DNA from: JBEKUY01 sp049514555
GTDB taxonomy: Bacteria > Acidobacteriota > Terriglobia > Acidiferrales > UBA7541
Direction: 5' to 3'
DNA length: 64,000 bases
Assembly (NCBI GenBank): GCA_049514555.1
Contig: JBEKUY010000006.1
Span: 1 to 64,000, forward strand
Position numbers and translations under genes: made by a program. The notes under the pieces are model-generated. The model saw only the letters and a program-made list of their open reading frames with translations, made no database searches and was not told the origin of the DNA. Positions 22,814 through 31,727 of the stretch are shown here, piece after piece. Numbering within the stretch: position 1 is the first letter of the stretch; each line of letters opens with the position of its first letter.

Positions 22814-24010
22814 ATGTCTAAGAAGCGCAAACTGCCGTCATCCACGCCACGGGATCAGCGAAAAACGCTCCTCGCTCGGCTGAAAACTGTGCAGGAAACC
22901 GTGAGCGCCATACAGTCCGGCGAAGTGGATGCTTTCATGGTTTCCGGCCGTCGCGGACCGCAAGTGGTTACTCTGAAGGGTGGAGAACCCGCTTACCGCA
23001 TGCTGGTGGAGGCCATGGGCGAAGGCGCGGCGACTCTTTCCCGAGATGGTGCTGTACTCTACTGCAACCGCAGGTTTGCAGAACTGATTCGCAGGCCACC
23101 AGGAAAGGTTGTCGGGATGGCGGTTGAGTCGCTCATCGAGGAAACAGAGCGGGACAGATTTGAGGCTTTCCTAGCGGAGGCTCAGAAAGGGGTCACCAAA
23201 GGCGAATTCGACCTGCGTTGTAGAGATGGAAGTCTGGTTCCGGTCCATTTGTCTCTGAACCGGTTTCGGAAATACAAGGGCCAGGCCCTGGGCATGGTGA
23301 TAACCGATCTGAGCGAGCAAAAACGCAAGCAGGTCGAAGAAATCAAACAAGCCGAAGCGACACGCCGGCTTCTCCTGGAACGTGTGCTTTCGGCTCAAGA
23401 GGAGGAAAGGCGCCGGGTTGCGCGCGAATTGCATGACGAAACCGGCCAGTTGCTCACGTCTCTCTTGGTCGGCCTGCGTGCTCTGGAACACTCCCACTCC
23501 CGGAACCTCGCATATGTTAAGGCCCAGGGGCGGCGGCTGCGGGAAATCACTGCCCGGGCGATGGAAGAGATCGGACGGCTCGCCCGCGGGCTTCACCCAA
23601 TGGTGCTGGAGGACCATGGCCTGGGTTTTGCCCTGAGCCGATACGTTGCCGAGTATCGAGAGACCCACAAGATAGCCGTCCATCTCACACCGAGTGGAAT
23701 TGGCTCCGGCAACCTGCCGCTAGCAGTCCAGATCAGTTTGTATCGCATTCTCCAGGAAGCCCTGACCAACGTAGCCAGACATTCGGGAGCCAAGAATGTC
23801 AGCATCAGATTCACGCGTTCGGCCACGGCCCTGAAGGTAGCAGTAATAGATGACGGATGTGGCTTTGACGCTAAGGCCGTGGCTGTCTCCTCGCACCGCC
23901 TAGGGATTCAGGGTATGCGAGAGAGAGCAGCCATGTTGGGCGGAACGGTCAGTTTTACCTCCCAGGGCAAGGGGACCAGGGTTCTGGTGCAAATACCACT
24001 TCACGACTAG
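22814..24010 (+). CDS. PAS-domain sensor histidine kinase (HisKA_3 type)
   Basis: 398 residues, no TM segment, so cytoplasmic. There is an N-terminal helical segment, a PAS domain at about 55-180 (LVEAMGEGAATLSRDGAVLYC), then HisKA_3 with phospho-acceptor His in RRRVARELHDETGQ and a HATPase domain (RILQEALTNVARHSGA, DDGCGFD, LGIQGMRERAAMLGG). HisKA_3 kinases pair with NarL-type regulators, and one follows at 24047. The position after KaiC and KaiB, 20 bases from the KaiB stop, suggests that the pair reads out KaiC state. The ligand of the PAS domain is unknown. Confidence 0.9.
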   Translation: MSKKRKLPSSTPRDQRKTLLARLKTVQETVSAIQSGEVDAFMVSGRRGPQVVTLKGGEPAYRMLVEAMGEGAATLSRDGAVLYCNRRFAELIRRPPGKVVGMAVESLIEETERDRFEAFLAEAQKGVTKGEFDLRCRDGSLVPVHLSLNRFRKYKGQALGMVITDLSEQKRKQVEEIKQAEATRRLLLERVLSAQEEERRRVARELHDETGQLLTSLLVGLRALEHSHSRNLAYVKAQGRRLREITARAMEEIGRLARGLHPMVLEDHGLGFALSRYVAEYRETHKIAVHLTPSGIGSGNLPLAVQISLYRILQEALTNVARHSGAKNVSIRFTRSATALKVAVIDDGCGFDAKAVAVSSHRLGIQGMRERAAMLGGTVSFTSQGKGTRVLVQIPLHD

Positions 24011-24046
24011 GACCTTCAGTCCTCGGGGGGCGGAGGGTACTTTAAA

Positions 24047-24751
24047 GTGCCGGCGCAAGCGCACAAGATCAGGGTCCTGATCGCGGATGATCACGCAATT
24101 CTCCGTGCAGGACTGAGATTGCTGCTCAATGCCCAGGCCGATATGGAAGTTGTCTCGGAAGCTCCCGATGGAGAGAAGGCGGTTCAAGCGGCGCGGGAAA
24201 CGAGACCGGATGTGGCCTTGCTAGACCTCACCATGCCTGGGGTCGGGGGCATGAAGGCGCTTCAGGAGATAGCGCGACACTGCCGCAAGACCCGGGTGCT
24301 CGTCCTCACGATGCACGATGACCCTGCCTACTTGCGATCGGTATTGGCCGCCGGCGCCTCTGGTTACCTGTTGAAACGGACCGTGGATGCGGAGCTGCTG
24401 GTAGCCATACGAGCAGTGCATCGCGGAGGGACCTACGTGGACCCGAGCCTGGCCGACGTCCTTGTCCAGGACGTGCTGGCGAAGAGAGGTACAAGAGCTG
24501 GTCCCACACGGCCGGTAAACATCCTTAGCGACCGTGAGCTGCAGGTGCTCGAACTCGTGGCGCGGGGTTACACCAGTGCACAAATAGCCAAACGGATTTT
24601 TGTGGGCGTGAAAACTGTGGAGACGTATCGTTCACGTTTTGCTGAGAAGCTCGGACTTCGGACGCGCAGTGATGTGATTCGTTTTGCCGTGCAAATGGGT
24701 CTATTGACCCCAGAAACGCTGGAGAGTGAGCCGGGCCGCTCGGCTCGGTAG
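24047..24751 (+). CDS. NarL/LuxR-family response regulator
   Basis: 234 residues starting at a GTG preceded by GGAGGG. The receiver has the acidic pair IADDHAI, phospho-acceptor Asp in VALLDLTMPG, and Lys in YLLKRTVD. The LuxR-type helix-turn-helix at the C-terminus reads ILSDRELQVLELVARGYTSA and then IAKRIFVGVKTVETYRSRF. It is the output partner of the PAS kinase and the last gene of the Kai cluster. Targets are unknown. Confidence 0.92.
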   Translation: MPAQAHKIRVLIADDHAILRAGLRLLLNAQADMEVVSEAPDGEKAVQAARETRPDVALLDLTMPGVGGMKALQEIARHCRKTRVLVLTMHDDPAYLRSVLAAGASGYLLKRTVDAELLVAIRAVHRGGTYVDPSLADVLVQDVLAKRGTRAGPTRPVNILSDRELQVLELVARGYTSAQIAKRIFVGVKTVETYRSRFAEKLGLRTRSDVIRFAVQMGLLTPETLESEPGRSAR

Positions 24752-24937
24752 GAATTTTGCTTCAGGCCGCCTCGCGGCCCCGATATGTAGGGCACCTGCG
24801 CCCTCTTGTCAGGGTTTTCCCGGACAAAGCCCTTCATTATTAGCAGCATCCCCGATACCTCGCTTATTCCATTTGCAGCACACTATCGTGCAAGTTGTAC
24901 GAGTGTACCTTGCCTACGGGGGTCGGAGAACAGAGCG

Positions 24938-25702
24938 ATGAGAACGAAATCAAATGCCTCCACCGTTGGGCCGAGTTCGGGTTTAATCATGTCTTCCCCA
25001 ACTCGACGTGTATCCGTCGGGGTCCCTCGCTTCCCCCAAAAAGCGAATTCGAGAAAACCTGATTTCGATGTGAAATTGTTTCTCGACTCGGCCGGCATGG
25101 GGAGAAAGGTTGTCAAGTTTCGAGGAAAAGAAGCCGTCTTTGCGCAGGGCGATCCCGCGAAGAACGTCCTGTACATTCAGGAAGGGAGTGTGAAGCTTAC
25201 TGTGGTCAATGAGACCGGCAAAGAAGCCGTTGTGGCGATTTTCGGACCGGGCGATTTCTTTGGTGAAGGATGCCTTGCGGGCCAGTCCGTTTGCATGGCG
25301 ACTGCGACCACGGTTGCACCTACCACCGTGCTCGTCATTGAGAAAAACGAGATGATTCGCGCCCTCCGCGCTGAACATGCTTTTTCCGACCGCTTCATCG
25401 CTTATATGCTGGCGCGAAACATTCGAGTCGAGGAGGACCTGGTAGACCACCTCTTCAACTCCAGCGAGAAACGGTTGGCGCGCACTCTTCTATTGCTTGC
25501 CCGTTACGGTAAAGAAGACAAGCCCCACGGAGTACTCCCCAAAGTATCGCAAGAGATGCTGGCGGAGATGATTGGTACGACGCGCGCCCGGGTCAATTTC
25601 TTCATGAACAAATTCAGAACACTGGGCTTCATCGAGTACGGCGGCATGTTGCGAGAGCTGCAAATCAACAAGTCCCTTCTAAGCGTCGTCCTGCACGACT
25701 AA
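24938..25702 (+). CDS. Crp/Fnr-family transcriptional regulator
   Basis: 254 residues. The cyclic-nucleotide-binding-like barrel covers about 45-160 (VVKFRGKEAVFAQGDPAKNV, GPGDFFGEGCLAGQ), followed by a long dimer helix and a Crp-type helix-turn-helix (SQEMLAEMIGTTRARVNFFMNKF). The effector pocket carries GEGCLAG where true CRP has GELAL, so cAMP binding is doubtful. There is no Cys cluster for an Fe-S centre. ATG 24938 is chosen after GGAG; the frame is open for 44 codons upstream without family resemblance. It lies 186 bases after the Kai cluster on the same strand and may be independent. Confidence 0.85.
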   Translation: MRTKSNASTVGPSSGLIMSSPTRRVSVGVPRFPQKANSRKPDFDVKLFLDSAGMGRKVVKFRGKEAVFAQGDPAKNVLYIQEGSVKLTVVNETGKEAVVAIFGPGDFFGEGCLAGQSVCMATATTVAPTTVLVIEKNEMIRALRAEHAFSDRFIAYMLARNIRVEEDLVDHLFNSSEKRLARTLLLLARYGKEDKPHGVLPKVSQEMLAEMIGTTRARVNFFMNKFRTLGFIEYGGMLRELQINKSLLSVVLHD

Positions 25703-26074
25703 CGCTTCGAGCAGCGATAGAATTGCTACGTATCGACCTTCTGGATTTGACCTATAGGCGGATCACACACATTTCTGAATTCTCAAACGAACGCCATGGG
25801 GTGGCCAAACACTGAAGAAGGCAACCTGAGCCTGCGCCTCGGAAGCGGCGAACCATCGGTTTGAGGAGTGCTATCGGTGCGGCAAAGCAGGCGCAGGACC
25901 TAGCGCGGCTCCAATAGAAAACGCTTGTAAGGAGTTTGTCGCGGAATTCCGCGAGAGCCCGCTCTCTGCGAGTGAGCTCGCGACGCTCAAGGTTTCGCCT
26001 GCCGCGTCCGTGCCCCCGAGTATTCGCTCCTAAGGGGCTAAATGCCTTGTCAATATGAAGGCCGCGTTCCGCCG
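25703..26074. other. Intergenic region, nothing recognised
   Basis: 372 bases between convergent genes. One frame is open from about 25825 to 26030 with a Cys-containing start (CYRCGKAGAGPS) but has no start codon and no recognised family. No terminator with a T-run is evident. Confidence 0.4.
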
Positions 26075-27859
26075 CTACCTTCTAGGCTTTTTCTTGAGTG
26101 GTGGCTTCTTTTCTCCGCCCTTGATGCTGATCAGCGCCAAGTAATCTTTCGCGTTGAACGGGTACAGGCGAGTGGATTCTTGTCCCGTGGTACTCAAGGT
26201 GACGTCAACGCGCCGATTGTTGGCCAGGACCATCACCTGCAGATTATTCAGCATTTGTTGCCTGTCGGCCGGGTTCAAGTCCGGATTTTGCGCTATCAGG
26301 TCCTTTATCTGGTCGGCAGTCAGTTGGTCCTCTTTGCCGAACGACCGCGTGTCAATGTGGTCCTCAGGTACGCCGTTTTGCACCAGGAAGTTCTTGGTGC
26401 GATCCACGCGCCGCTGCGTGAGGCCCTTGTTGTATTCCTCCGAGCCGCGGGGATCTGCGTGGCCACCGAGGATCAAGTGAGCATCAGGCATGTATTTCAG
26501 ATAATTCGTGAAATCCGCCGCCAAAGTTTTCAGGATCTCTGCCTGACTGTCGACCAGGCCGCCCTCGGGATTCTCGGCCGTGGGCCGAGCGGTTTGAAAG
26601 TAGATGCTATGGAGGGCAAGCTTGGCTTCCAACTGCTTGATCTCAGGGGCAGGAGCGGGAGGCGGCGGAGCTTCCACGTTCACCATGGTCGTGGACGAGG
26701 CCGTGAGCGGCGGAATGCGGTCATCGCCCACGCTGCAAGTGACCGTGATACGGCCCGGTTGTGCGCCCCGCGTATTCAACGTGGCGGTGTCACCGTTACC
26801 GGAGATCTCACCGGCGCTTGCGCTGTAGCTGTAAGTGAGCCGGCGGCCATCCGGGCTGCTGGCGTTCGAGTGGATGGTTGAGGTCCCATCCGTTTGCACG
26901 CTCGCCGGATCTGCCGCGCATGAAATCACAGGTGGACGGGGCACCTTCACGGTAAACCTCGCACTGCAGGATGCAACACCATTTTTCCTGCCATCACTCA
27001 AGTTGGCAGTGACTTCGTACGAGCCGGGTTGCAGCCCTGTGGTGTCGATCTGCGTGGAGGCTTCGCTCCCCGCAACTTTCACACCCGTGCCATTCCAGCT
27101 GTACTTGACCGTACGCTTGGGACTGAAATTCGATCCAGCGGCAGTCGCGGTCTCAGGCTCGCCGGCAAAGACTTCGGTCGGCTGCACCGAGCAGACTGCG
27201 CTGGGTGGCACTGGAGGCGCTCCGCCACCAAACATAAAATTGAGGCCAACCTGTGCTCTCAGGCCTCGGATGTCAGTAGTCGGCACAGCCGGAGGAGCAT
27301 ACCGGTAACTCGACATTACATAGTCGGCCCTGATCAGTCGTAGAGCGACGTGCCTGGACAGGTTGATATCAAGACCGCCGCCGAACATGAATCCTAATTT
27401 GTCGATACGGTGGAAGGCATCAGGCGTAAGACGATTGTCACCTACTAACACCTCAAGGAATGGGGAAAAATGCTTGCTGCGGAACGTAATCTTCGGGCCT
27501 AGTGAGAGGTTGTAGAAAGCGGCGTCGTCAATTCTGTTGGCTACCCCGATTTCACCGCTGCCCCAATGGGCGCTGGTATCGAGAGTGAGTCCCAGCCAGC
27601 GGTTGAAATCATAGGTGACGCTGGCGCCAGCGCCTCGCGGATTCGCTTCCAGGCGGCTGCTCAACGGGAGCAATGCTCCTGGAAGTTGGCCGTGTACGTC
27701 CGCGCCGGGATAAAAGAAGGAGTATCCGCCGTAAAGCTCCCACTTGGGAGCAGGCCGGTCCTGAGCTGCGGCGCGGGTGGCAAACATACACAGCACAGCA
27801 ACCATTGCCAGCAACATTGTTAAGCCCCGACCCGGATGGCTCTTTGATTGAGATGACAT
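26075..27859 (-). CDS. OmpA-family outer membrane protein with two Ig/PKD-like modules
   Basis: 594 residues from ATG 27859, which has GGAGGGA before it. A signal peptide ends near RAAAQDRP. A beta-barrel of the OmpA/opacity type covers about residues 35-215 (WELYGGYSFFYPGADVHG, ends with INLSRHVALRLIRADYVMSS). Two Ig/PKD-like modules (about 225-400, each opening with a CSVQP- or CAADP-type motif) form a stalk. A C-terminal OmpA peptidoglycan-binding domain (about 455-575) carries HLILGGHADPRGSEEYNKGL and QRRVDRTKNFL. The basic tail KKPPLKKKPRR is unusual. The insertion of two Ig-like modules between barrel and OmpA domain makes it longer than standard OmpA. Confidence 0.88.
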   Translation of the reverse strand: MSSQSKSHPGRGLTMLLAMVAVLCMFATRAAAQDRPAPKWELYGGYSFFYPGADVHGQLPGALLPLSSRLEANPRGAGASVTYDFNRWLGLTLDTSAHWGSGEIGVANRIDDAAFYNLSLGPKITFRSKHFSPFLEVLVGDNRLTPDAFHRIDKLGFMFGGGLDINLSRHVALRLIRADYVMSSYRYAPPAVPTTDIRGLRAQVGLNFMFGGGAPPVPPSAVCSVQPTEVFAGEPETATAAGSNFSPKRTVKYSWNGTGVKVAGSEASTQIDTTGLQPGSYEVTANLSDGRKNGVASCSARFTVKVPRPPVISCAADPASVQTDGTSTIHSNASSPDGRRLTYSYSASAGEISGNGDTATLNTRGAQPGRITVTCSVGDDRIPPLTASSTTMVNVEAPPPPAPAPEIKQLEAKLALHSIYFQTARPTAENPEGGLVDSQAEILKTLAADFTNYLKYMPDAHLILGGHADPRGSEEYNKGLTQRRVDRTKNFLVQNGVPEDHIDTRSFGKEDQLTADQIKDLIAQNPDLNPADRQQMLNNLQVMVLANNRRVDVTLSTTGQESTRLYPFNAKDYLALISIKGGEKKPPLKKKPRR

Positions 27860-27944
27860 GCGAATCTCCCTCCGAACTTGATGGCTCAAACTTCTTTTGC
27901 GGCACGCGAGTTGGATAGATGATCCCACTCCCGGATGCCTCAGC

Positions 27945-29015
27945 TTACGGATCAGTGATCGTATTGGTGTCCATGGTGACCGCGGCATTTCGTGCCAGCG
28001 CCCTGCCTTGTAGGCTTGCGCCGGTATTCAACGTGATTGAATCAAGGGCCATAATCGTGCCCGCGAAAGTTGAGTTCGTTCCCAAGGTGGCTGAGGTTCC
28101 TACTTGCCAGAACACGTTGCTCGCCACAACGCTGCCCGAAAGAACCACCTGGGTGCCGGATCCAGTGGTCAGTGTGGAACCGATCTGGAAGACAAAGACA
28201 TCGCTGGCACTTCCCGTCAGGGTGAGAGTACCTGCCGTTATCCCTGTCGAGCTCGAGGTTTTGTACGTGCCCGCTGTAAGTGTCAGGCCCCCCAGATCTC
28301 CGGCCAGAACTTGAGGTGCAGGTAAGACGATACCGGCGGCGAAATTATAGGCCGCGGTCAAATCGAGCTGGGCCTGCGCCGCGGTGGGATCGGTCACGTG
28401 CATAACTGCAGGCGCGATGAGCGTTCCCGGCGGGAATCCCGTGACCGAGGTTCCCGGACTAAGTCCAAGATTTCCGCCCGTAATAGTGGTGGGGCCGGTG
28501 TTGGTCACCGTGGAACCAGCCAGGACTTTGAAATTTCCTGCCGTTAGCAACGGCACACCCGTCGAACACGCCGAGGCAGCGGTCGTGAAGCTCCACGTGA
28601 AATTAGCCAACAGCCCATTGCCGAATTGGTCTTGCGCCCCGGTGGTGATCGTGGCGGTATAAGTCGTACTCAACGCAAGGCCTGGGGACACAGGTGTAAA
28701 GGTGGCAGTATTGCTCAGCGTGTCGTAGGTAACGTGCCCAGTCACGCTCCCGCTTGGCGCGGCCAAAGTAAAGGTAGAGGTGTTGATCGTCGCAGGGTTC
28801 ATCGCTTTGCTGAATATCGCGGTGACAACGGCGTTGGGGCAAATGCCTGAAGAGCCGCTGGGCGGAAGCACGGACGGTGCCAACACCGCAGGCGGGGTTA
28901 GGGGGGCGCCGGGGTTCCCCGCATTCGGATTCGCGTCCGGGTCGCTGCATCCGGCCACAAGGAAGGCCAGCAGGAACGCCGAGATCCAAATTGTGCTAAC
29001 CGTCAGTTTACGCAT
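27945..29015 (-). CDS. Ice-binding-like (DUF3494) lipoprotein with an SbsA-type Ig domain
   Basis: 356 residues from ATG 29015 (AGAGGAGA before it). The N-terminus is a lipoprotein signal with lipobox LVAGC. A bacterial Ig-like domain of the SbsA type (about 40-145: VLPPSGSSGICPNAVVTAIF, FSKAMNPATINTSTF) precedes the DUF3494 beta-solenoid (about 155-355: ILGS-like repeats such as NLGLSPGTSV, PGTLIAPAVMHVTDPTAAQA, and the ending ALDSITLNTGASLQGRALAR). Proteins with DUF3494 bind ice in some psychrophiles, but many members are adhesins or of unknown role. Surface anchoring is inferred from the lipobox. It shares its strand with the OmpA-type gene 85 bases downstream. Confidence 0.88.
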   Translation of the reverse strand: MRKLTVSTIWISAFLLAFLVAGCSDPDANPNAGNPGAPLTPPAVLAPSVLPPSGSSGICPNAVVTAIFSKAMNPATINTSTFTLAAPSGSVTGHVTYDTLSNTATFTPVSPGLALSTTYTATITTGAQDQFGNGLLANFTWSFTTAASACSTGVPLLTAGNFKVLAGSTVTNTGPTTITGGNLGLSPGTSVTGFPPGTLIAPAVMHVTDPTAAQAQLDLTAAYNFAAGIVLPAPQVLAGDLGGLTLTAGTYKTSSSTGITAGTLTLTGSASDVFVFQIGSTLTTGSGTQVVLSGSVVASNVFWQVGTSATLGTNSTFAGTIMALDSITLNTGASLQGRALARNAAVTMDTNTITDP

Positions 29016-29433
29016 TGGCTTCTCCTCTTCACTCAGTGACAAAGCGTTCCTCGCTTCTACCCGTGATACCGGGAATATACGGACTCCTGGATTTTGCCGT
29101 CTGTACAATTTTGAACACCATCGCGACCCAAAACTATCAAGATAGTGGACTATTCTCATTCGTACAGTTCTGGGAGGAATCTCCTTAGCAAGGTGGAAGC
29201 GGGCCTGGAGCGACCGGATCGAATGTCCGTGTGACCCGATATGTCTGCCGGATTCAGGCACATACAGCCACAGCTATCAGACAACTGTCCCTTGCTTTGC
29301 TTAATTGTCGCCGCGATCGCTCTCCCATTCCTGAGCCTGACCGGAGCTTGGAGAGCAGCTTTCGGAACTGGGGAACGAACGCAGCATTTCTCGATTTGGC
29401 GGGTCTAGCGCGAAAAGTTGCGGAGTGCAGCGG
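29016..29433. other. Upstream region of the ice-binding-like gene
   Basis: 418 bases without a gene. The only clear structure is a perfect palindrome ACTATC-AA-GATAGT at 29133-29146, about 118 bases upstream of the start at 29015, which could be an operator. Nothing else is seen. Confidence 0.4.
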
Positions 29434-30108
29434 CTAGTCACAACTCGAATTGTCGACAAAAATACGGCTGATGAGCATGGTACTCAGAAACTTGCCGCAG
29501 GTCGAGAATTTTGCCAGTACTGGATCATTCTGCAGGGCGTTCGGATCCATCGTCCTGGCCCCATTGAGAGCTTGGCGTTCTGCAACAACAACGCTGGCCC
29601 ATTTTGCCAGGTTGGCAAACTGATTGTTGAGCAGCTGAAGAGCATTGCGGTCTGAGTTGGTTGACGCCGCTACGGCTGCTTGCGCGAGGCTGGTCTGTAC
29701 CCTGTCGTGATAGATTTGTGCCCACGTCCCGTCAACAGTCAATCCAAAAGTAACCATTGTTCCCAGTGCCCCCTTCCACTCCTTCAATTCCGCCAAGGCG
29801 GCGATAGCTGCGCTCGCAAAGTCCTTTGACAGCCCCTCTGTGGTTTGCGGGGATGTGGCATCAGAGTTCGAGCTGGGTATTGTCAATACGATCTGATTCG
29901 CCTCGACTGTGACCGATCCGTTGGTGATCTGAGCTAGAGTTTCGATATCTACATAGAAACGGCCATCGACCTGCAAAACTGCTGCGCCCGTAGTTTTCCC
30001 ATTGACGAGCAATTTCTTATCGGGCAGGCGCTGTGCGAACAGGACTCCCGCCAGTGATAGGACAAATCCAAGCAATACGACCCTTTGAAGATTGAGGTGT
30101 CGATTCAT
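29434..30108 (-). CDS. Secreted hypothetical protein with a copper-amine-oxidase-N-like domain
   Basis: 224 residues from ATG 30108. A signal peptide or N-terminal anchor (VVLLGFVLSLAGVLFAQ) is followed by LPDKKLLVNGKTTGAAVLQV and YVDIETLAQITNGSVTVEAN: the pattern of the short domain found at the N-terminus of copper amine oxidases and many cell-surface proteins. The remainder (about 95-205) is helical and rich in Ala, and the tail holds two Cys (FSTCGKFLS and NSSCD). No enzyme domain is present. Exported, role unknown. Confidence 0.7.
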   Translation of the reverse strand: MNRHLNLQRVVLLGFVLSLAGVLFAQRLPDKKLLVNGKTTGAAVLQVDGRFYVDIETLAQITNGSVTVEANQIVLTIPSSNSDATSPQTTEGLSKDFASAAIAALAELKEWKGALGTMVTFGLTVDGTWAQIYHDRVQTSLAQAAVAASTNSDRNALQLLNNQFANLAKWASVVVAERQALNGARTMDPNALQNDPVLAKFSTCGKFLSTMLISRIFVDNSSCD

Positions 30109-30324
30109 GCTGTGCCTACCCTGAGCAGCCGTAATGGCCGCTAGATGAATGGCGAGTGCGAGTGATTTGGAGCTGTACTTCCGCACCGGAAACTGGCACA
30201 TGGTCTTTTCGCATTGAGACAATGTGCTGACGAAACAGCACTGAATGGGGTCGCGATTTCCTCGACACCCCGAACCTGCTCAAACACGCCAACCTCCATT
30301 GCCGGTGTCCCCAATTGAGTGTTA

Positions 30325-30531
30325 TTACTTCTTCGAAAACTCGCTCCGGAAATGGCTTTCCACATCTTCACGACTGAGCGGGTTTCTTGCCTTGGTCAAT
30401 ACGACCGAATAGACGACCTCATTACCTTCAAGCTGCGCGGTGATAAATGCCCCATCCGCCGGCAGTTCTTGGTAGATGAACTTCACGTTTCTGCCGTCTG
30501 CAAGTGTCTTGATCCACTCTTCATCTGGCAT
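30325..30531 (-). CDS. Small hypothetical protein
   Basis: 68 residues, not recognised. It begins MPDEEWIKTLADGRNVKFIY and contains LPADGAFITAQLEGNEVVYS, followed by a charged C-terminal helix (SREDVESHFRSEFSKK). GAAGAG lies before the start. Composition and predicted beta-beta-beta-alpha layout look like a genuine small soluble protein. It stands alone between secreted-protein genes. Confidence 0.55.
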   Translation of the reverse strand: MPDEEWIKTLADGRNVKFIYQELPADGAFITAQLEGNEVVYSVVLTKARNPLSREDVESHFRSEFSKK

Positions 30532-30866
30532 TTTCGTATCTCTTCAGGCGAAATCGGTGTTTTCTAGCAGTCTCCCCCATGTTCCAACAACGGTCTCTCG
30601 ATGCTGCCTCCATCGCCGGAGCAATGCGCAGACTACCTTGCACGTCGCAGAAGAGGGAGCGGATGCGACTGCAGCTTGTTCTTTCAGAGCTTACCCGGAG
30701 CGATTCGCGCAGCGGCCAGATTTATTTCCCCTTCGCGTGCGGACTTTGCCATCCGCGGCTTCGCCATTTCTCTCTTGACGCTGGCACGTGTCGCTTCGCC
30801 GGATTCTTTCTTGGCTTTCTTCTTCATCGAACATCCATGATGACATCGAGACCGAAGCAATACAGT

Positions 30867-31433
30867 CTAATTTAGAACGTTCCCAACAATCCGCGTCATA
30901 CGCCGCCATACCTGGGGCGGGCGTCCTGTCCGGGCGTCCCGGCCAAAGTGAAAGCTCAGGCTGAAACCGGAGAGACGGACCGAACCCAGGCCGCCCGGAT
31001 AGCTTTGTCGCGGGGAACGAAGGCCCTGCGTACCACCATAGCCTAAGGGACCAAACTGCACGTTCTGAATGCTAAGCGTGCTCTGAAAGGCGTCCAGTTG
31101 CAGCCGTTTGTCCCAAAGTTGGACGAGCGGCAGGCTGGACTGCGTGAATAACAAAGTCTTAACCTTTTCCGTCGGGGGAAGGTACTCCAGGCTGTGGTCG
31201 CGCTCGTAGGCTCCAGCGAACACGAGACTGAAAGGGGCAGGGGATTTTCCGGGGTCCTGGGACAGCAGGAAGGAAGCGGTCGGCAAAGCGGTCGATACCG
31301 CCCGGAGCATCGTCATAGTTGGCACAGCGCGTTCTTGCGCTAGAACGATCTGTGGCGCGGGTGTTTGCGCAATCGCCGGCACGCGGCTGCCCAGAAACAT
31401 CCCGACCAGCAAAATGAACCCTTTGTGCGTCAC
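30867..31433 (-). CDS. Secreted hypothetical protein
   Basis: 188 residues from GTG 31433, which is preceded by AGAGAAGAG; another GTG lies 12 codons upstream. The signal peptide reads THKGFILLVGMFLGSRVPA. The mature part has alternating hydrophobic stretches (FSLVFAGAYERDHSLEYLPP, RLQLDAFQSTLSIQNVQFGP) and ends SVRLSGFSLSFHFG before a basic tail, which suggests an outer-membrane or periplasmic beta protein. Family not recognised. Confidence 0.6.
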   Translation of the reverse strand: MTHKGFILLVGMFLGSRVPAIAQTPAPQIVLAQERAVPTMTMLRAVSTALPTASFLLSQDPGKSPAPFSLVFAGAYERDHSLEYLPPTEKVKTLLFTQSSLPLVQLWDKRLQLDAFQSTLSIQNVQFGPLGYGGTQGLRSPRQSYPGGLGSVRLSGFSLSFHFGRDARTGRPPQVWRRMTRIVGNVLN

Positions 31434-31727
31434 CGGATTTCTCTTCTCTCTACTTCTGTCCTTCACCACTGAAGCGAAAGAGCGGACTCTGCCCGCCTCC
31501 GGTTCTCCTTCGCTATCTCTGAGAACGTGGGACCGGACCTTGCCCTGAGAGGGGCAAGATTGCCGCTAACCAAATAACTCTACCCAGGTCGAGGTTCGTC
31601 TGTCTGTTCTAATACGCACACAAGTGGATTTGTTCCTTTTGGCACAGACTCTCAACTCTCGACGCGTTAGCCTCTTCATGGATTGTGATTTTGCGGGGTC
31701 TTCGGCTTCGCCGTCCTCGAGTCAAAG

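Noticed and set aside
24765..24779. Terminator after the Kai-cluster regulator
   Set aside because: A 6-bp GGCCGC/GCGGCC stem is present but no T-run follows, so termination is not supported.
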